Shown here piece after piece: positions 15,771 to 24,293 of a stretch of 61,052 nt of DNA. Below the pieces are notes generated by a model. The model was not told where the DNA came from, did no database searches, and worked only from the letters and a program-made list of their open reading frames with translations. The DNA is from an uncultured Oscillibacter sp. (GTDB lineage: Bacteria > Bacillota > Clostridia > Oscillospirales > Oscillospiraceae). Location of the stretch: NCBI GenBank assembly GCA_910585245.1, contig CAJUCO010000011.1:1-61052 (forward strand), read 5' to 3'. The number at the start of each line of letters is the position of its first letter. Within the stretch, counting starts at the first letter, position 1. A program made the translations under genes and the position numbers.

Positions 15771-17742
15771 ACGCGTCGGGGAGAGCATTCTTCACGACGA
15801 TTACGATAGGCTTTATGATTTTTTTCGCAGCATATGGGGAGCCTCCCACAGTTACGTGGTTTTGATCGCCCGGCGCTGTTTGAATTTAAATGAAATTTTT
15901 ATGCAAGTTCATACAGAGCGTGGAGAGGTTGTTTCCAACGCGGAACGGATGATCAGCAACAACGCGCTGCTGTTGTACGCCGGGGAAATTGCGAAGTACT
16001 ATGCCGACTGGGGGTGTTTCCCCAGCATTCTTCTGGCAGATGATATGATCTATCATGGCCGGGGCATCATGACGCTTCTCCACTCTCTGGAGGAGCTGGT
16101 GGTTGCCAGACTGCAAAGCCTCCAGGAAGAAATTTTGAACAAAGATGAGCGTTATTATATTCACCGGGATTTGGCGTGCGCGGTGGAAATCCGGGCCTTC
16201 GGCGTCAACCGGCAGCCTCTTTTGATTGACGATCTCTATGCGCAAAACATCGTAAAGACCTCGGAGCGGGATACCAGCGAGCTGAGAAAACTCTCGCAGA
16301 GTATATCCTGTTTTATACAGCACATTGGCGAGCCCTATACCAGCTATGTTCTTTCCTGCCATGTTCAAAACCTTCCTCCGGAGGTGCGGCCCCAAAAATG
16401 GGCGTTCCAGCGGTGGATGTACCGGGGGGCCAGCCAGGAGATCTTTTTCCAAACCGGCGGCGGTTTGAAAGACTGTGAGGGGCTTTTGCCCACCGTTCGC
16501 CTCCGTCGGAAATACGATGATTCCAAGCGGGCCGACGTTACGCTGACAGGCCTGGTGGCCTTTGGCGCGGTTAAGAAGGAAGTAATTAACCACCTGAGCG
16601 AGGAAATTCTACAGGAGCTGAAAGCTCCTCCTTTCCAGCGCCTTCGGACGGTTCCCCGTATACTGGAGCAACAGGACCCTTTGTGCCAAAAGCCGCGGAC
16701 GCAGTTTCTCTCGCTGCTGATGTCCGTTATCGCCCTTCGCCAGTTTTTTGAGGCGTTGGCGCTTGAGGATGAGGGGGAACGCATTTGCTTTTCCGGTGTG
16801 GAAAAGGACCTGGAAAAAGTGGCCCGGAACTTTGCCCGGAAGCAAGACATTTTGGATGAATTGGACGTGCTTCTTCAGGAGCCGCCTCTGTGGGAGCGTC
16901 TGAGGGAGATTTTGTATGAAGGCTTTCGTAAAAATGCGGAGCCTTTCTTGGGCTGCGTTCCTGTGGATAAGAAGGGATACCATGAAGACGCGGTGCGTAA
17001 AACCAACCATGCGGTGGAAAATTTGTTTTATGATATAGGCATGAAGTCGGAAAAGAGCGCATGGCAGACAGTGGACAGCCGGAGTCGCTTTCGTCCGGAA
17101 GAGCCGGATCAGGATATGATCTCCCTGAGTCATTATATAAAGGAAATTCACGACCGGGAAAACGGCGGGATTTCGAAGGCGCAAAGCCTTTGCTGTATGT
17201 TGTCGCAAATGGACAACGGCTTGATGTCCATGAACGTGGAGCTTTCCAACCGGCTTTTGGAGGAGGATGGCTCAGAGAAAATCCAGTGCGTTTTGAAGGC
17301 CGGAGAGTTGGCCACTTTTATCAGGCCCAGGTACTACCATCTGTTTATTCCCGCCCTGGCTTTGGTGGAGCGGGATTCCAACCGTTTAAACCTTGACAGG
17401 TGGACGGCTGTGACCCGGTTTATTGGCGAGCTGCCGGAGGACCCTCCGGATTTGCCTGCGCTGAAGCAAGAGGTGAAGGATGAGCACACGGTGCTCCAGG
17501 AGCTGAAGCGTTTTGGCGGCCGCTTTGTGGAGCGCCTGTACGAGTGCGGTCAGAGTCTGAGCGGCTGGGATATCAATCTGGTGACGGCAGATGATTGGAG
17601 AGCCAGCGGCCGGGGGAGTTACCTCTCTTTTGTGGAGAATAATCTGGCCAGACGCCGGGTGTATCTGGACCTGGCGAAGGCGTTTTTGCTGAAATGTGAG
17701 AAAGAGCGGGAGAGCAAACGACAGGAGGAGCGATTTAGCTGA
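15745..17742 (+). CDS. Phosphoribosyltransferase-like domain protein in a RADAR-type operon
   Basis: The 665-residue product is not one I can name. Its N-terminal 120 residues look like a phosphoribosyltransferase core: SYVVLIARR (about residues 36-44), a long helix, then FPSILLADDMIYHGRG with adjacent aspartates at 99-100. This has the shape of the PRPP-binding hhhhDDhhppGp motif. The remaining 540 residues are mostly helical, with no signal peptide or membrane segment. Defence-associated PRTase-like domains have been described in conflict systems, and this may be a relative. The TTG start follows GGAGGGGGAG; a TTG at 15703 would extend it by 14 residues. It is the first gene of the operon with the RdrA- and RdrB-like genes downstream on the same strand. 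Confidence 0.72.
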   Translation: MITRIPSIERVGESILHDDYDRLYDFFRSIWGASHSYVVLIARRCLNLNEIFMQVHTERGEVVSNAERMISNNALLLYAGEIAKYYADWGCFPSILLADDMIYHGRGIMTLLHSLEELVVARLQSLQEEILNKDERYYIHRDLACAVEIRAFGVNRQPLLIDDLYAQNIVKTSERDTSELRKLSQSISCFIQHIGEPYTSYVLSCHVQNLPPEVRPQKWAFQRWMYRGASQEIFFQTGGGLKDCEGLLPTVRLRRKYDDSKRADVTLTGLVAFGAVKKEVINHLSEEILQELKAPPFQRLRTVPRILEQQDPLCQKPRTQFLSLLMSVIALRQFFEALALEDEGERICFSGVEKDLEKVARNFARKQDILDELDVLLQEPPLWERLREILYEGFRKNAEPFLGCVPVDKKGYHEDAVRKTNHAVENLFYDIGMKSEKSAWQTVDSRSRFRPEEPDQDMISLSHYIKEIHDRENGGISKAQSLCCMLSQMDNGLMSMNVELSNRLLEEDGSEKIQCVLKAGELATFIRPRYYHLFIPALALVERDSNRLNLDRWTAVTRFIGELPEDPPDLPALKQEVKDEHTVLQELKRFGGRFVERLYECGQSLSGWDINLVTADDWRASGRGSYLSFVENNLARRRVYLDLAKAFLLKCEKERESKRQEERFS

Positions 17743-17762
17743 ATCCGTGAAATTGCGTCGGG

Positions 17763-17795
17763 GCGGACCTTGCCGGAGGGAGACACGGCGTCCGC
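17763..17795 (+). other. Stem-loop in the gap between the PRTase-like and ATPase genes
   Basis: GCGGAC...GCCG (17763-17775) can pair with CGGC...GTCCGC (17786-17795) with a small bulge. It sits in the only sizeable gap (101 bp) of the operon. It lacks a T-run, so it could be an mRNA processing or stability element rather than a terminator. Confidence 0.35.
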
Positions 17796-17843
17796 CGCCG
17801 CGCGTACAGCATACCAATGTCTGGAAATATTTGGGATTTACAA

Positions 17844-20420
17844 ATGGTAAAAGAGAGAGGGATCGGTGTGTTACTGACTTTTCGCAAAGAGCGGGAACAT
17901 GGAATTTATATTTCTGAAAACATTGCCAACAAGGATGAAATCATGTACCCTGTGTATCAGCAGGCCACGGACGCGCTGCGCTCCATCGTCGCCCAGGCGA
18001 AAGCCTTTGAGAAGGAGAGCCATCAGGCGGACTCTGTGGGGATATATGGGTACTGTCATAATATCATTGCTTTCTCCGGGAGTCGAGGACAGGGAAAGAC
18101 CAGCGCGATGCTGTCTTTCTCCAAGGCCCTGGAGGATTCTTTTTGGGCGAAAGACCAGGGGGACCCCCTCAGCAGATGCGGCTTCACGGTTCTCCCGCCC
18201 ATAGACCCCACGGTTTTGGAACAGGACCAGAGCATTCTGGCGGTGATCCTCTCCAGAATGTACCGGCAGGCGGAGCGGGAATGGACATCCTCCCGGAATT
18301 ACCACAAGTTCTCCGACGATTCCAGCGAGAGCGAGGCCAAGCGCAACGCCCTGTTGCGGCTGTTTCAGCAGTGCCTCTCCGGGATCAACAACATCAAATT
18401 TCGGGAGGGCCGGGAGATCCGGGGCCTGATCGAGATGCACGAGATCAGCGACAGCGCGGTTTTGAAAGACAATTTCAATAAACTCACCACCAACCTTTTG
18501 GAGTTTGTCCGGCGGGACGAGCGGGAGGTCACGCCGTTTTTGGTTGTGCAGCTGGACGATACGGATTTTCAGGTCCGCAAGAGCTACGAGATCATGGAGG
18601 ACATCCGAAAGTACCTCACGATTCCCAACATGATCATTCTCATGGCAACGGATCTGAATATGCTGCGGGCCACCTTGACCCAGCATCTTGTCCGGGATTT
18701 TTACCTGAAAATGGACAGGGAGATTCTCAAGGGAATCATCGATGTCAACAAGCTGTGGAAAATTGAGAGCAAGCATCTGGACAAGCTGATTCCGCCTACC
18801 CGGGCCATTTGCCTGCCCCACCTGGATAACATAATCCGGCAGCAGGGCGAGGATATCTATATCCGGTATCTGGAGAAGGATGGAGAGGATATCTTGCTCC
18901 CATCGAGCATCAAAAGCAGGGACGAGGACAAGGAGCAAAGGCTGTCGCTGCAAGAAGCCATCTTCCAGTTTGTCTATCGGAAGACGCGAGTGGCGTTTGC
19001 CGGTTCAAAGGAGAATCTTCATAAGATGCTGCCCACTACCCTGCGGGGTTTGGCTCAGTTTCTGGTGGTGTTTTCGTCCATGCGGGATGTCTTTGAAATC
19101 AGCAAAACTCTCAAAGAGTACAACGACACACAAAAACTTTCAGAGTGTGTGGGCGAGCAAGTGGGAATTCTGGAGACCAATTTGTCCCTCTTTGAAAACT
19201 ATTTCTTAAACGATTGGATCCATGCCAAGTTGCCTGTGGAAAAGGCAGGCCTGTTTGAAAGGCTGACGGCGGCGGCAATGGAAAAGCAGTGTTGGTGCGC
19301 CCATAAGGCGTTGCGGGAGCTGTATGACGCGGCGGGCAGAGATTCCAGGGACCTGAATACATACAGCGGCCTGATGGCCTATATTCAAGACCTGGAGAGC
19401 CGGTTCCTTGAGCCCGACGATATGTATGTCTTCTTTGCTGTTCGGATGTTCTTTGATTTCCAGGCCCATAAAATGGTGGCCAGACAAAAGAGAATGGCAC
19501 TGGAAGCGCGAAAAGGAGACCGTGGCCTGTTGATTTTCGACTTTAAGCAGTGCGCCGGAAATTTTCCCAATACACTGTCTTTGGAGGGAACGGAATGGAG
19601 CGGGCTGGCTAGGGATTTGCGGAAAGACCAATATGACCGGATCTTCCGGGGGATATCGGACAAGAAATTTGGCAGGGTTTTATTCCAGGAAACGGGCGAG
19701 TCGTACCGCTTTGATCCCCTGCGCTTTGTCCCCTTTTTCCTCACCCTGGGCAATGACAGATACAAAAAGATCATGCGCGGAGAGACGGACCAAGGGAAAC
19801 TTTACCTTGTGCAGACGGCCTGCGCTACCATTGCCATCAATCAGGACGTGCAGGATGTGGTCCGAAAGGCCCTGGAAAACAATCCTCCTTCATTAAAGGA
19901 CCGGAACGAGTATTGGAAATTGCTGGAGGAGTTTTTCCAAGTGGTCAATAGGGCGATAGAGGGAATCAATAGTGAAGGGGAAGCCAGCACCCGGATGGTA
20001 GTGAGCTGGATGGGCGAAATTTTGGACTTCATGAAGGATGAAAATCGCTCTGAATTTCGGAACCTGCTGGTCAGGATGAAAGCGGAGCTGACACAGGACC
20101 ATTTGAAGGCGCTTATCAGAATTTATCACAGCGCCGAGCTGTTTACCGAGACGGCCGCCACGGTAAAGACCGCTGAAGACGAAGAGGAAGTAGGAAACCT
20201 CTGGAGGTCGTTTGTGGATGCGAGCTCCAAATACAGCATTTCCGATATGAAAGGCGGGTTAGATCTTCCGTTCTTGGAAAGTATGATTAACTGCCGATCC
20301 AATGAGCTTCCCGCTGCGGCCGTAGATTTTGAGAAGGAATTTAAAAAGGAATTTCAGAGCCTGTGCCGCTATCTGGAGTATAGTTTTAAAGACGTTAAAA
20401 ATAGAGCCAAAGAGAAGTAA
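17844..20420 (+). CDS. rdrA: RADAR-type P-loop ATPase (RdrA-like)
   Basis: The product is about 858 residues. It carries one P-loop NTPase near the N-terminus: Walker A GSRGQGKT at about residues 79-86, Walker B LVVQLDDTD at about 232-241, and a sensor-like MIILMATDL at about 263-272. A long helical C-terminal region of over 500 residues follows, without recognised domains. Size, N-terminal ATPase position and the adjacent gene for a roughly 900-residue adenosine deaminase match RdrA of RADAR, whose ring-shaped ATPase is thought to activate or load the deaminase. By sequence alone it could be another STAND/KAP-like ATPase; the partner makes the call. The start is uncertain: ATG 17817, ATG 17844 and GTG 17868 are all possible with weak sites. 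Confidence 0.8.
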   Translation: MVKERGIGVLLTFRKEREHGIYISENIANKDEIMYPVYQQATDALRSIVAQAKAFEKESHQADSVGIYGYCHNIIAFSGSRGQGKTSAMLSFSKALEDSFWAKDQGDPLSRCGFTVLPPIDPTVLEQDQSILAVILSRMYRQAEREWTSSRNYHKFSDDSSESEAKRNALLRLFQQCLSGINNIKFREGREIRGLIEMHEISDSAVLKDNFNKLTTNLLEFVRRDEREVTPFLVVQLDDTDFQVRKSYEIMEDIRKYLTIPNMIILMATDLNMLRATLTQHLVRDFYLKMDREILKGIIDVNKLWKIESKHLDKLIPPTRAICLPHLDNIIRQQGEDIYIRYLEKDGEDILLPSSIKSRDEDKEQRLSLQEAIFQFVYRKTRVAFAGSKENLHKMLPTTLRGLAQFLVVFSSMRDVFEISKTLKEYNDTQKLSECVGEQVGILETNLSLFENYFLNDWIHAKLPVEKAGLFERLTAAAMEKQCWCAHKALRELYDAAGRDSRDLNTYSGLMAYIQDLESRFLEPDDMYVFFAVRMFFDFQAHKMVARQKRMALEARKGDRGLLIFDFKQCAGNFPNTLSLEGTEWSGLARDLRKDQYDRIFRGISDKKFGRVLFQETGESYRFDPLRFVPFFLTLGNDRYKKIMRGETDQGKLYLVQTACATIAINQDVQDVVRKALENNPPSLKDRNEYWKLLEEFFQVVNRAIEGINSEGEASTRMVVSWMGEILDFMKDENRSEFRNLLVRMKAELTQDHLKALIRIYHSAELFTETAATVKTAEDEEEVGNLWRSFVDASSKYSISDMKGGLDLPFLESMINCRSNELPAAAVDFEKEFKKEFQSLCRYLEYSFKDVKNRAKEK

Positions 20421-20450
20421 GAGCGCGAAAAACAAACTGGAGCCGAAGTG

Positions 20451-23144
20451 ATGGATACAACAGAGAAGAGTCTTGCCATCTTATACCGCTATATTCCGCC
20501 GGAGCGGGTTCTCCGGCGGATTTGCGAACAGGCGCAAACGCCCTTTCGGGAGACCTCCGGAGACCACCGGAAGACCTTTCTCGACTATGCGGAGACCATG
20601 CTGCACGGCTATTCGGAGGACGAACAAGCCCTGGCGTTTACCCAGATGAAGCGCCTGACGGAACAGACGGCGGGGCGCTGGAATATTCGAAAATCCGTGT
20701 TTGTTCCCTTGGTGGACTTTGGCGAGAGGACGCTGAGAATCCAGGGAGATGAGCCGCTTTGCCGGTTTTCCAGGGTGCTGCCCTGGAGAGAGATGTACCA
20801 CCTTCTGGGGCAGGATACGATTGTGTGCGCCTACCTGGCGTGCGTGGACTATGACGCCCAGTCCAAACGGGAAAATTTTGTCTGGCCCGCGGTTTTGCGG
20901 ACGGACCAGAACCGGCTTAAGCAGCTTTTGGAGAACGGCGTCGCTGAAAACCACTACCATTTGGGGGGCTCCGCCCACACCTTCCCCCTGGCCTGGTGCG
21001 GGCTGATGAACGATCCGGAGATGGTGGAGACACTGCCGGGACAGTTCTCCCTGTTTTTGCAGCCGCTTACCGTCCGGGGCGCGGCGGACAATGTCCGCTC
21101 TACGAAGGAGCGGGTGCTGCTGGCGGCTTTGATTCGCAGCATCCTCTTCCGGGCGCTTCGCCGGGACGCCTTTTCTCACCCGCCTGAGCGGCCCGGAGAC
21201 TGCCGGACGCCGTTTTCCAGTCTGAAAGAGTTTCGGAAAGTTTGCGACTCCCCCCTGATGGTCCGCCAGCGCCTTGGCGACGCGGTGCAGCTTTTGCGCC
21301 TGTGTTATGGCGCGCGAGTTCCTCAGCCGGACGGGCCGGCGGAGTGCCTGGATTACGCGTTAGAGGCCGCGCTGTTCCGGGAGTCTGCAAACTCGCCCTT
21401 TCGGAGTTTGGCCGGGGAGCGCCGCTTTCTTTATGATTGTTTCTCCGCCTGCTTTTGCCGCTGGTTCAGCGGCTTTGAGGAGAATCTCTTCTATCTGTAT
21501 CTGCTTTTGAAGACTGCGTTTCGGGCGGAGATGATTCAGAGCAACGGACAGACCGGCTTTCGCAATTTCCAGAGGTATCAGGACCGGAAAGATCTGGGCT
21601 GGCGGGGAGCGTATCGGTGGGAGGCGTACCGGACGGCGTTGAACGCGCCGCTTTCCACCCAGCACGTCACCTCTCTGGAGGCCCGGATGACGCCCGCCGG
21701 GACGCCGAAGGGGATGCGGGATGCCATCAGCGAGTGCGATTGGGCGAAATACTTCGGGGATGGGAAGGGAGCGCTCAGGCAAAGCGGAACGGAGAGCTGG
21801 AGCCGGGCGGAGTTTGAAAAAGAGCTCCACGCGGAGGCGTTTTTGAAAGAGCCCCATTTCTATGTCATCCATTTTGTCAAGCGGCTTGACGAGGAACTGG
21901 AACGGGAAGGGGAGAAGCCCGGCGCGATGTCCCTGCCCCGCTGCCGCCACGCGAGTTTGCGCCAGGACATCCGGAAGCGGGCCATTGCCCTGGCGGAGGC
22001 GCTTAGCCAGTCGCCCTATCTCTGCTGCCGCATTCGGGGGATTGACGGCTGCTCCAACGAGGTGAACTGCCGTCCGGAGGTCTTCGGCACGGCGTTCCGC
22101 TTATTGCGAAACTTCCGTTCGGAGGATTTCGTCACAGGCCCTGCTTTTTCCGCGGCGCCCGCCTGCCGGTTGTCGGTGACCTATCACGCGGGAGAGGATT
22201 TTTACGACATAGCCGACGGCCTGCGCGCCATTGACGAGGCGGTCTGCTTCCTGGATTACCGGCGGGGAGACCGGCTGGGACACGCTCTGGCCCTGGGCGT
22301 AGACCCGGACATCCACTACCGGAAGAAGTCCATGTGCGCAATTTTGCCAAAGCAGAACTATTTGGACAATCTGGTGTGGCTGATCTACCGGGGGCGGGAA
22401 CTGGGGGTCCGAATCGACACCCGGCAACACGAGATCATGAAGCAACAGGCCTTCCAGCTTTTGCGTGAGATTTACAAAAACGTTTTTTTGAATAAGTCCG
22501 TCACCTTGCAAGACTATTACAACAGCATGATGCTGCGGGGAGATATGCCCGAGCTCTACGCCTCCGAGGGGTTTGACGGTTCTCTCCTGTACCGGAACCC
22601 CTATTACGCGTGGGGAACGCTCCGGGACCGCCGCCACAGGGAACAGCTGGAGTTTTACCGGCAGGATGGGGATATAGCCAGACTCTACTGGGCGTATCAC
22701 TACGACTGGTTTGTGAAGCGGGAGGGTATGAAGACCACCTCTGTGGATATTACACCGGGCTATATCACCCTGGTGCGGGAAGTCCAGGACGCTATGCAGT
22801 GGTATCTGGAGCGGAGGGGAATCGTGGTGGAGTGCAACCCCACCTCAAATGTTCTCATCGGCACCTTTGGCGACTACAGCCGCCACCCGGTGACCCGTTT
22901 CCACGACGAGGGACTGGAGCGGGATGGCCGGACCCGGCCTCAGATGCACGTTTGCATCAATACGGATGATCTGGGGGTGTTTGACACCTCGTTGGAGTTT
23001 GAGTACGCGCTTTTGATGGGAGCGCTGTGCGACCGGGAGGGGGAGGGCGGCTGGCCCCGTTACAGCACCAACGACGTCCTGGCCTATTTGCGCAACTTAC
23101 AGGCGATGGGGCATCAGGCCACGTTCCCGCCGCTGAAACGGTGA
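20451..23144 (+). CDS. rdrB: RADAR-type divergent adenosine deaminase (RdrB-like)
   Basis: The 897-residue protein contains a complete but widely spread adenosine deaminase active site. HYHLGGS (His 168 and 170) supplies metal ligands. HAGED (His 579, with the catalytic Glu three residues later) and RLGHA (His 611) follow. VECNPTSN and NTDDLGVF (Asp 839/840) then supply the last metal ligand. Classical adenosine deaminases are about 350 residues; the large N-terminal part and the roughly 400-residue insertion are as in RdrB. RADAR RdrB deaminates adenosine in RNA and/or ATP/dATP during phage infection. GGAG lies 8 bases before the ATG, and the gap to rdrA is 30 bp. All catalytic residues are present, so the enzyme should be active. 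Confidence 0.87.
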   Translation: MDTTEKSLAILYRYIPPERVLRRICEQAQTPFRETSGDHRKTFLDYAETMLHGYSEDEQALAFTQMKRLTEQTAGRWNIRKSVFVPLVDFGERTLRIQGDEPLCRFSRVLPWREMYHLLGQDTIVCAYLACVDYDAQSKRENFVWPAVLRTDQNRLKQLLENGVAENHYHLGGSAHTFPLAWCGLMNDPEMVETLPGQFSLFLQPLTVRGAADNVRSTKERVLLAALIRSILFRALRRDAFSHPPERPGDCRTPFSSLKEFRKVCDSPLMVRQRLGDAVQLLRLCYGARVPQPDGPAECLDYALEAALFRESANSPFRSLAGERRFLYDCFSACFCRWFSGFEENLFYLYLLLKTAFRAEMIQSNGQTGFRNFQRYQDRKDLGWRGAYRWEAYRTALNAPLSTQHVTSLEARMTPAGTPKGMRDAISECDWAKYFGDGKGALRQSGTESWSRAEFEKELHAEAFLKEPHFYVIHFVKRLDEELEREGEKPGAMSLPRCRHASLRQDIRKRAIALAEALSQSPYLCCRIRGIDGCSNEVNCRPEVFGTAFRLLRNFRSEDFVTGPAFSAAPACRLSVTYHAGEDFYDIADGLRAIDEAVCFLDYRRGDRLGHALALGVDPDIHYRKKSMCAILPKQNYLDNLVWLIYRGRELGVRIDTRQHEIMKQQAFQLLREIYKNVFLNKSVTLQDYYNSMMLRGDMPELYASEGFDGSLLYRNPYYAWGTLRDRRHREQLEFYRQDGDIARLYWAYHYDWFVKREGMKTTSVDITPGYITLVREVQDAMQWYLERRGIVVECNPTSNVLIGTFGDYSRHPVTRFHDEGLERDGRTRPQMHVCINTDDLGVFDTSLEFEYALLMGALCDREGEGGWPRYSTNDVLAYLRNLQAMGHQATFPPLKR

Positions 23145-23217
23145 ACGAACCCCCTCTTCGCCGGTATCCCGGACACCGGGCGGCATGACCGAAGTTGATA
23201 GATGGGAGGGAAGGGCA

Positions 23218-24117
23218 ATGGAAGAGAGCTATGTCCTGCACCTGCAAAAACAGTATCAAAAGTTTTCCGACCTCTACCTCTGTTACTGCGGCCACGCCCG
23301 GTGCGAACCGCTGCACAGCTACGGTCCGGCGGTCCGGCCCAATTATCTGCTCCACTACATCCTGGACGGCAGCGGAATCTACCGTGTAGAGGACCGGGAG
23401 TACACGCTCCACAAGGGGGAGGGCTTTTTGATTGAGCCCAACAAGCAGACCTTCTATCAAGCCGGCGAGGAGGACCCTTGGACATACCTCTGGATTGGCT
23501 TTGACGGAGCCAAGTGCGAAAGCTGTTTGCGGAGCCTGGGGCTGGGAGGCGAGCGGCTGACGTTCCACTGTGAGGACGAGGGAGAGCTTTTGAAGCTGGT
23601 GGAGTCCATGCTGATGTACAACAAGTCCGACACGGAGGCGGACTTCATGCTCCAGTCTCTGCTGTGTCAATTTTTTGCCCGCCTCGCCAAGGGTATTTCC
23701 GGGGAATCGGAGCGCCGCTTGAGCAAACGGGAGCGGGAAAACCTGTATATTCATCAGGCCATGGAGTATATCCGAAATAACTACGCCAACGGCATCACGG
23801 TCTCTGACGTCGCGGGGTATGTGGCGTTGAACCGGAGCTACCTCTTCACCCTCTTCCGGCGGGTTCTGGGGGTTTCGCCTCAGGAGTGCCTGACCCAGTT
23901 TCGCCTGACCCGGGCAAAAGAGCAGTTGACGCTGACCGACGCGCCGGTGGCCAACATCGCTCTGAGTTGCGGCTATCAGGACCCCCAGGTATTCTCCAAG
24001 GCCTTCAAGCAGCAATTCGGCATCACGCCGGTGAAGTACCGCAAGTGGGACCGGGAACGGGCCGCCCGCAGTCTGGCGCACCTGGCGGAGGAGCAGGACT
24101 CCGAATCCCCCTCGTAA
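23218..24117 (+). CDS. AraC family transcriptional regulator
   Basis: The 299-residue protein has an N-terminal AraC-type cupin sensor (HYILDGSGIYRVEDREYTLHKGEGFLIEPN, about residues 40-75). Two C-terminal helix-turn-helix units follow (about 190-285), including ITVSDVAGYVALNRSYLFTLFRR and IALSCGYQDPQVFSKAFKQQFGITPVKYR. The regulator is convergent with an alpha-galactosidase/GPH transporter operon and most likely activates it in response to an alpha-galactoside. This kind of pairing (MsmR/RafR-like) is common in Firmicutes. GGGAGGG precedes the ATG. It lies 73 bp after rdrB on the same strand with no clear terminator between, so read-through from the defence operon is possible. Confidence 0.92.
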   Translation: MEESYVLHLQKQYQKFSDLYLCYCGHARCEPLHSYGPAVRPNYLLHYILDGSGIYRVEDREYTLHKGEGFLIEPNKQTFYQAGEEDPWTYLWIGFDGAKCESCLRSLGLGGERLTFHCEDEGELLKLVESMLMYNKSDTEADFMLQSLLCQFFARLAKGISGESERRLSKRERENLYIHQAMEYIRNNYANGITVSDVAGYVALNRSYLFTLFRRVLGVSPQECLTQFRLTRAKEQLTLTDAPVANIALSCGYQDPQVFSKAFKQQFGITPVKYRKWDRERAARSLAHLAEEQDSESPS

Positions 24118-24212
24118 GGGGGATTCCGCCGGGGCTGCAAGCGTCTATTTTGTAGCCGGTGCAGCGGAAAGGCCGCGGGTGCGGCGAATTGCACTGACGG
24201 CACAATCTGAAA

Positions 24213-24249
24213 CGAAGGCGGACCGCCCAATCCGGACGGTCCGCCTTCG
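24213..24249. terminator. Bidirectional terminator between araC-type and alpha-galactosidase genes
   Basis: A perfect 13-bp inverted repeat (24213-24225 with 24237-24249, 11-base loop) sits between the convergent genes. Confidence 0.7.
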
Positions 24250-24293
24250 TCTATAGGGGAACGGTAAGCCCTTGGAAAAGGGGTCCGTGGGCT

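Noticed and set aside
15520..15849. 109-codon minus-strand frame over the RADAR-like promoter
   Set aside because: It runs across a good plus-strand promoter and the start of the PRTase-like gene, has no ribosome binding site and no family resemblance.
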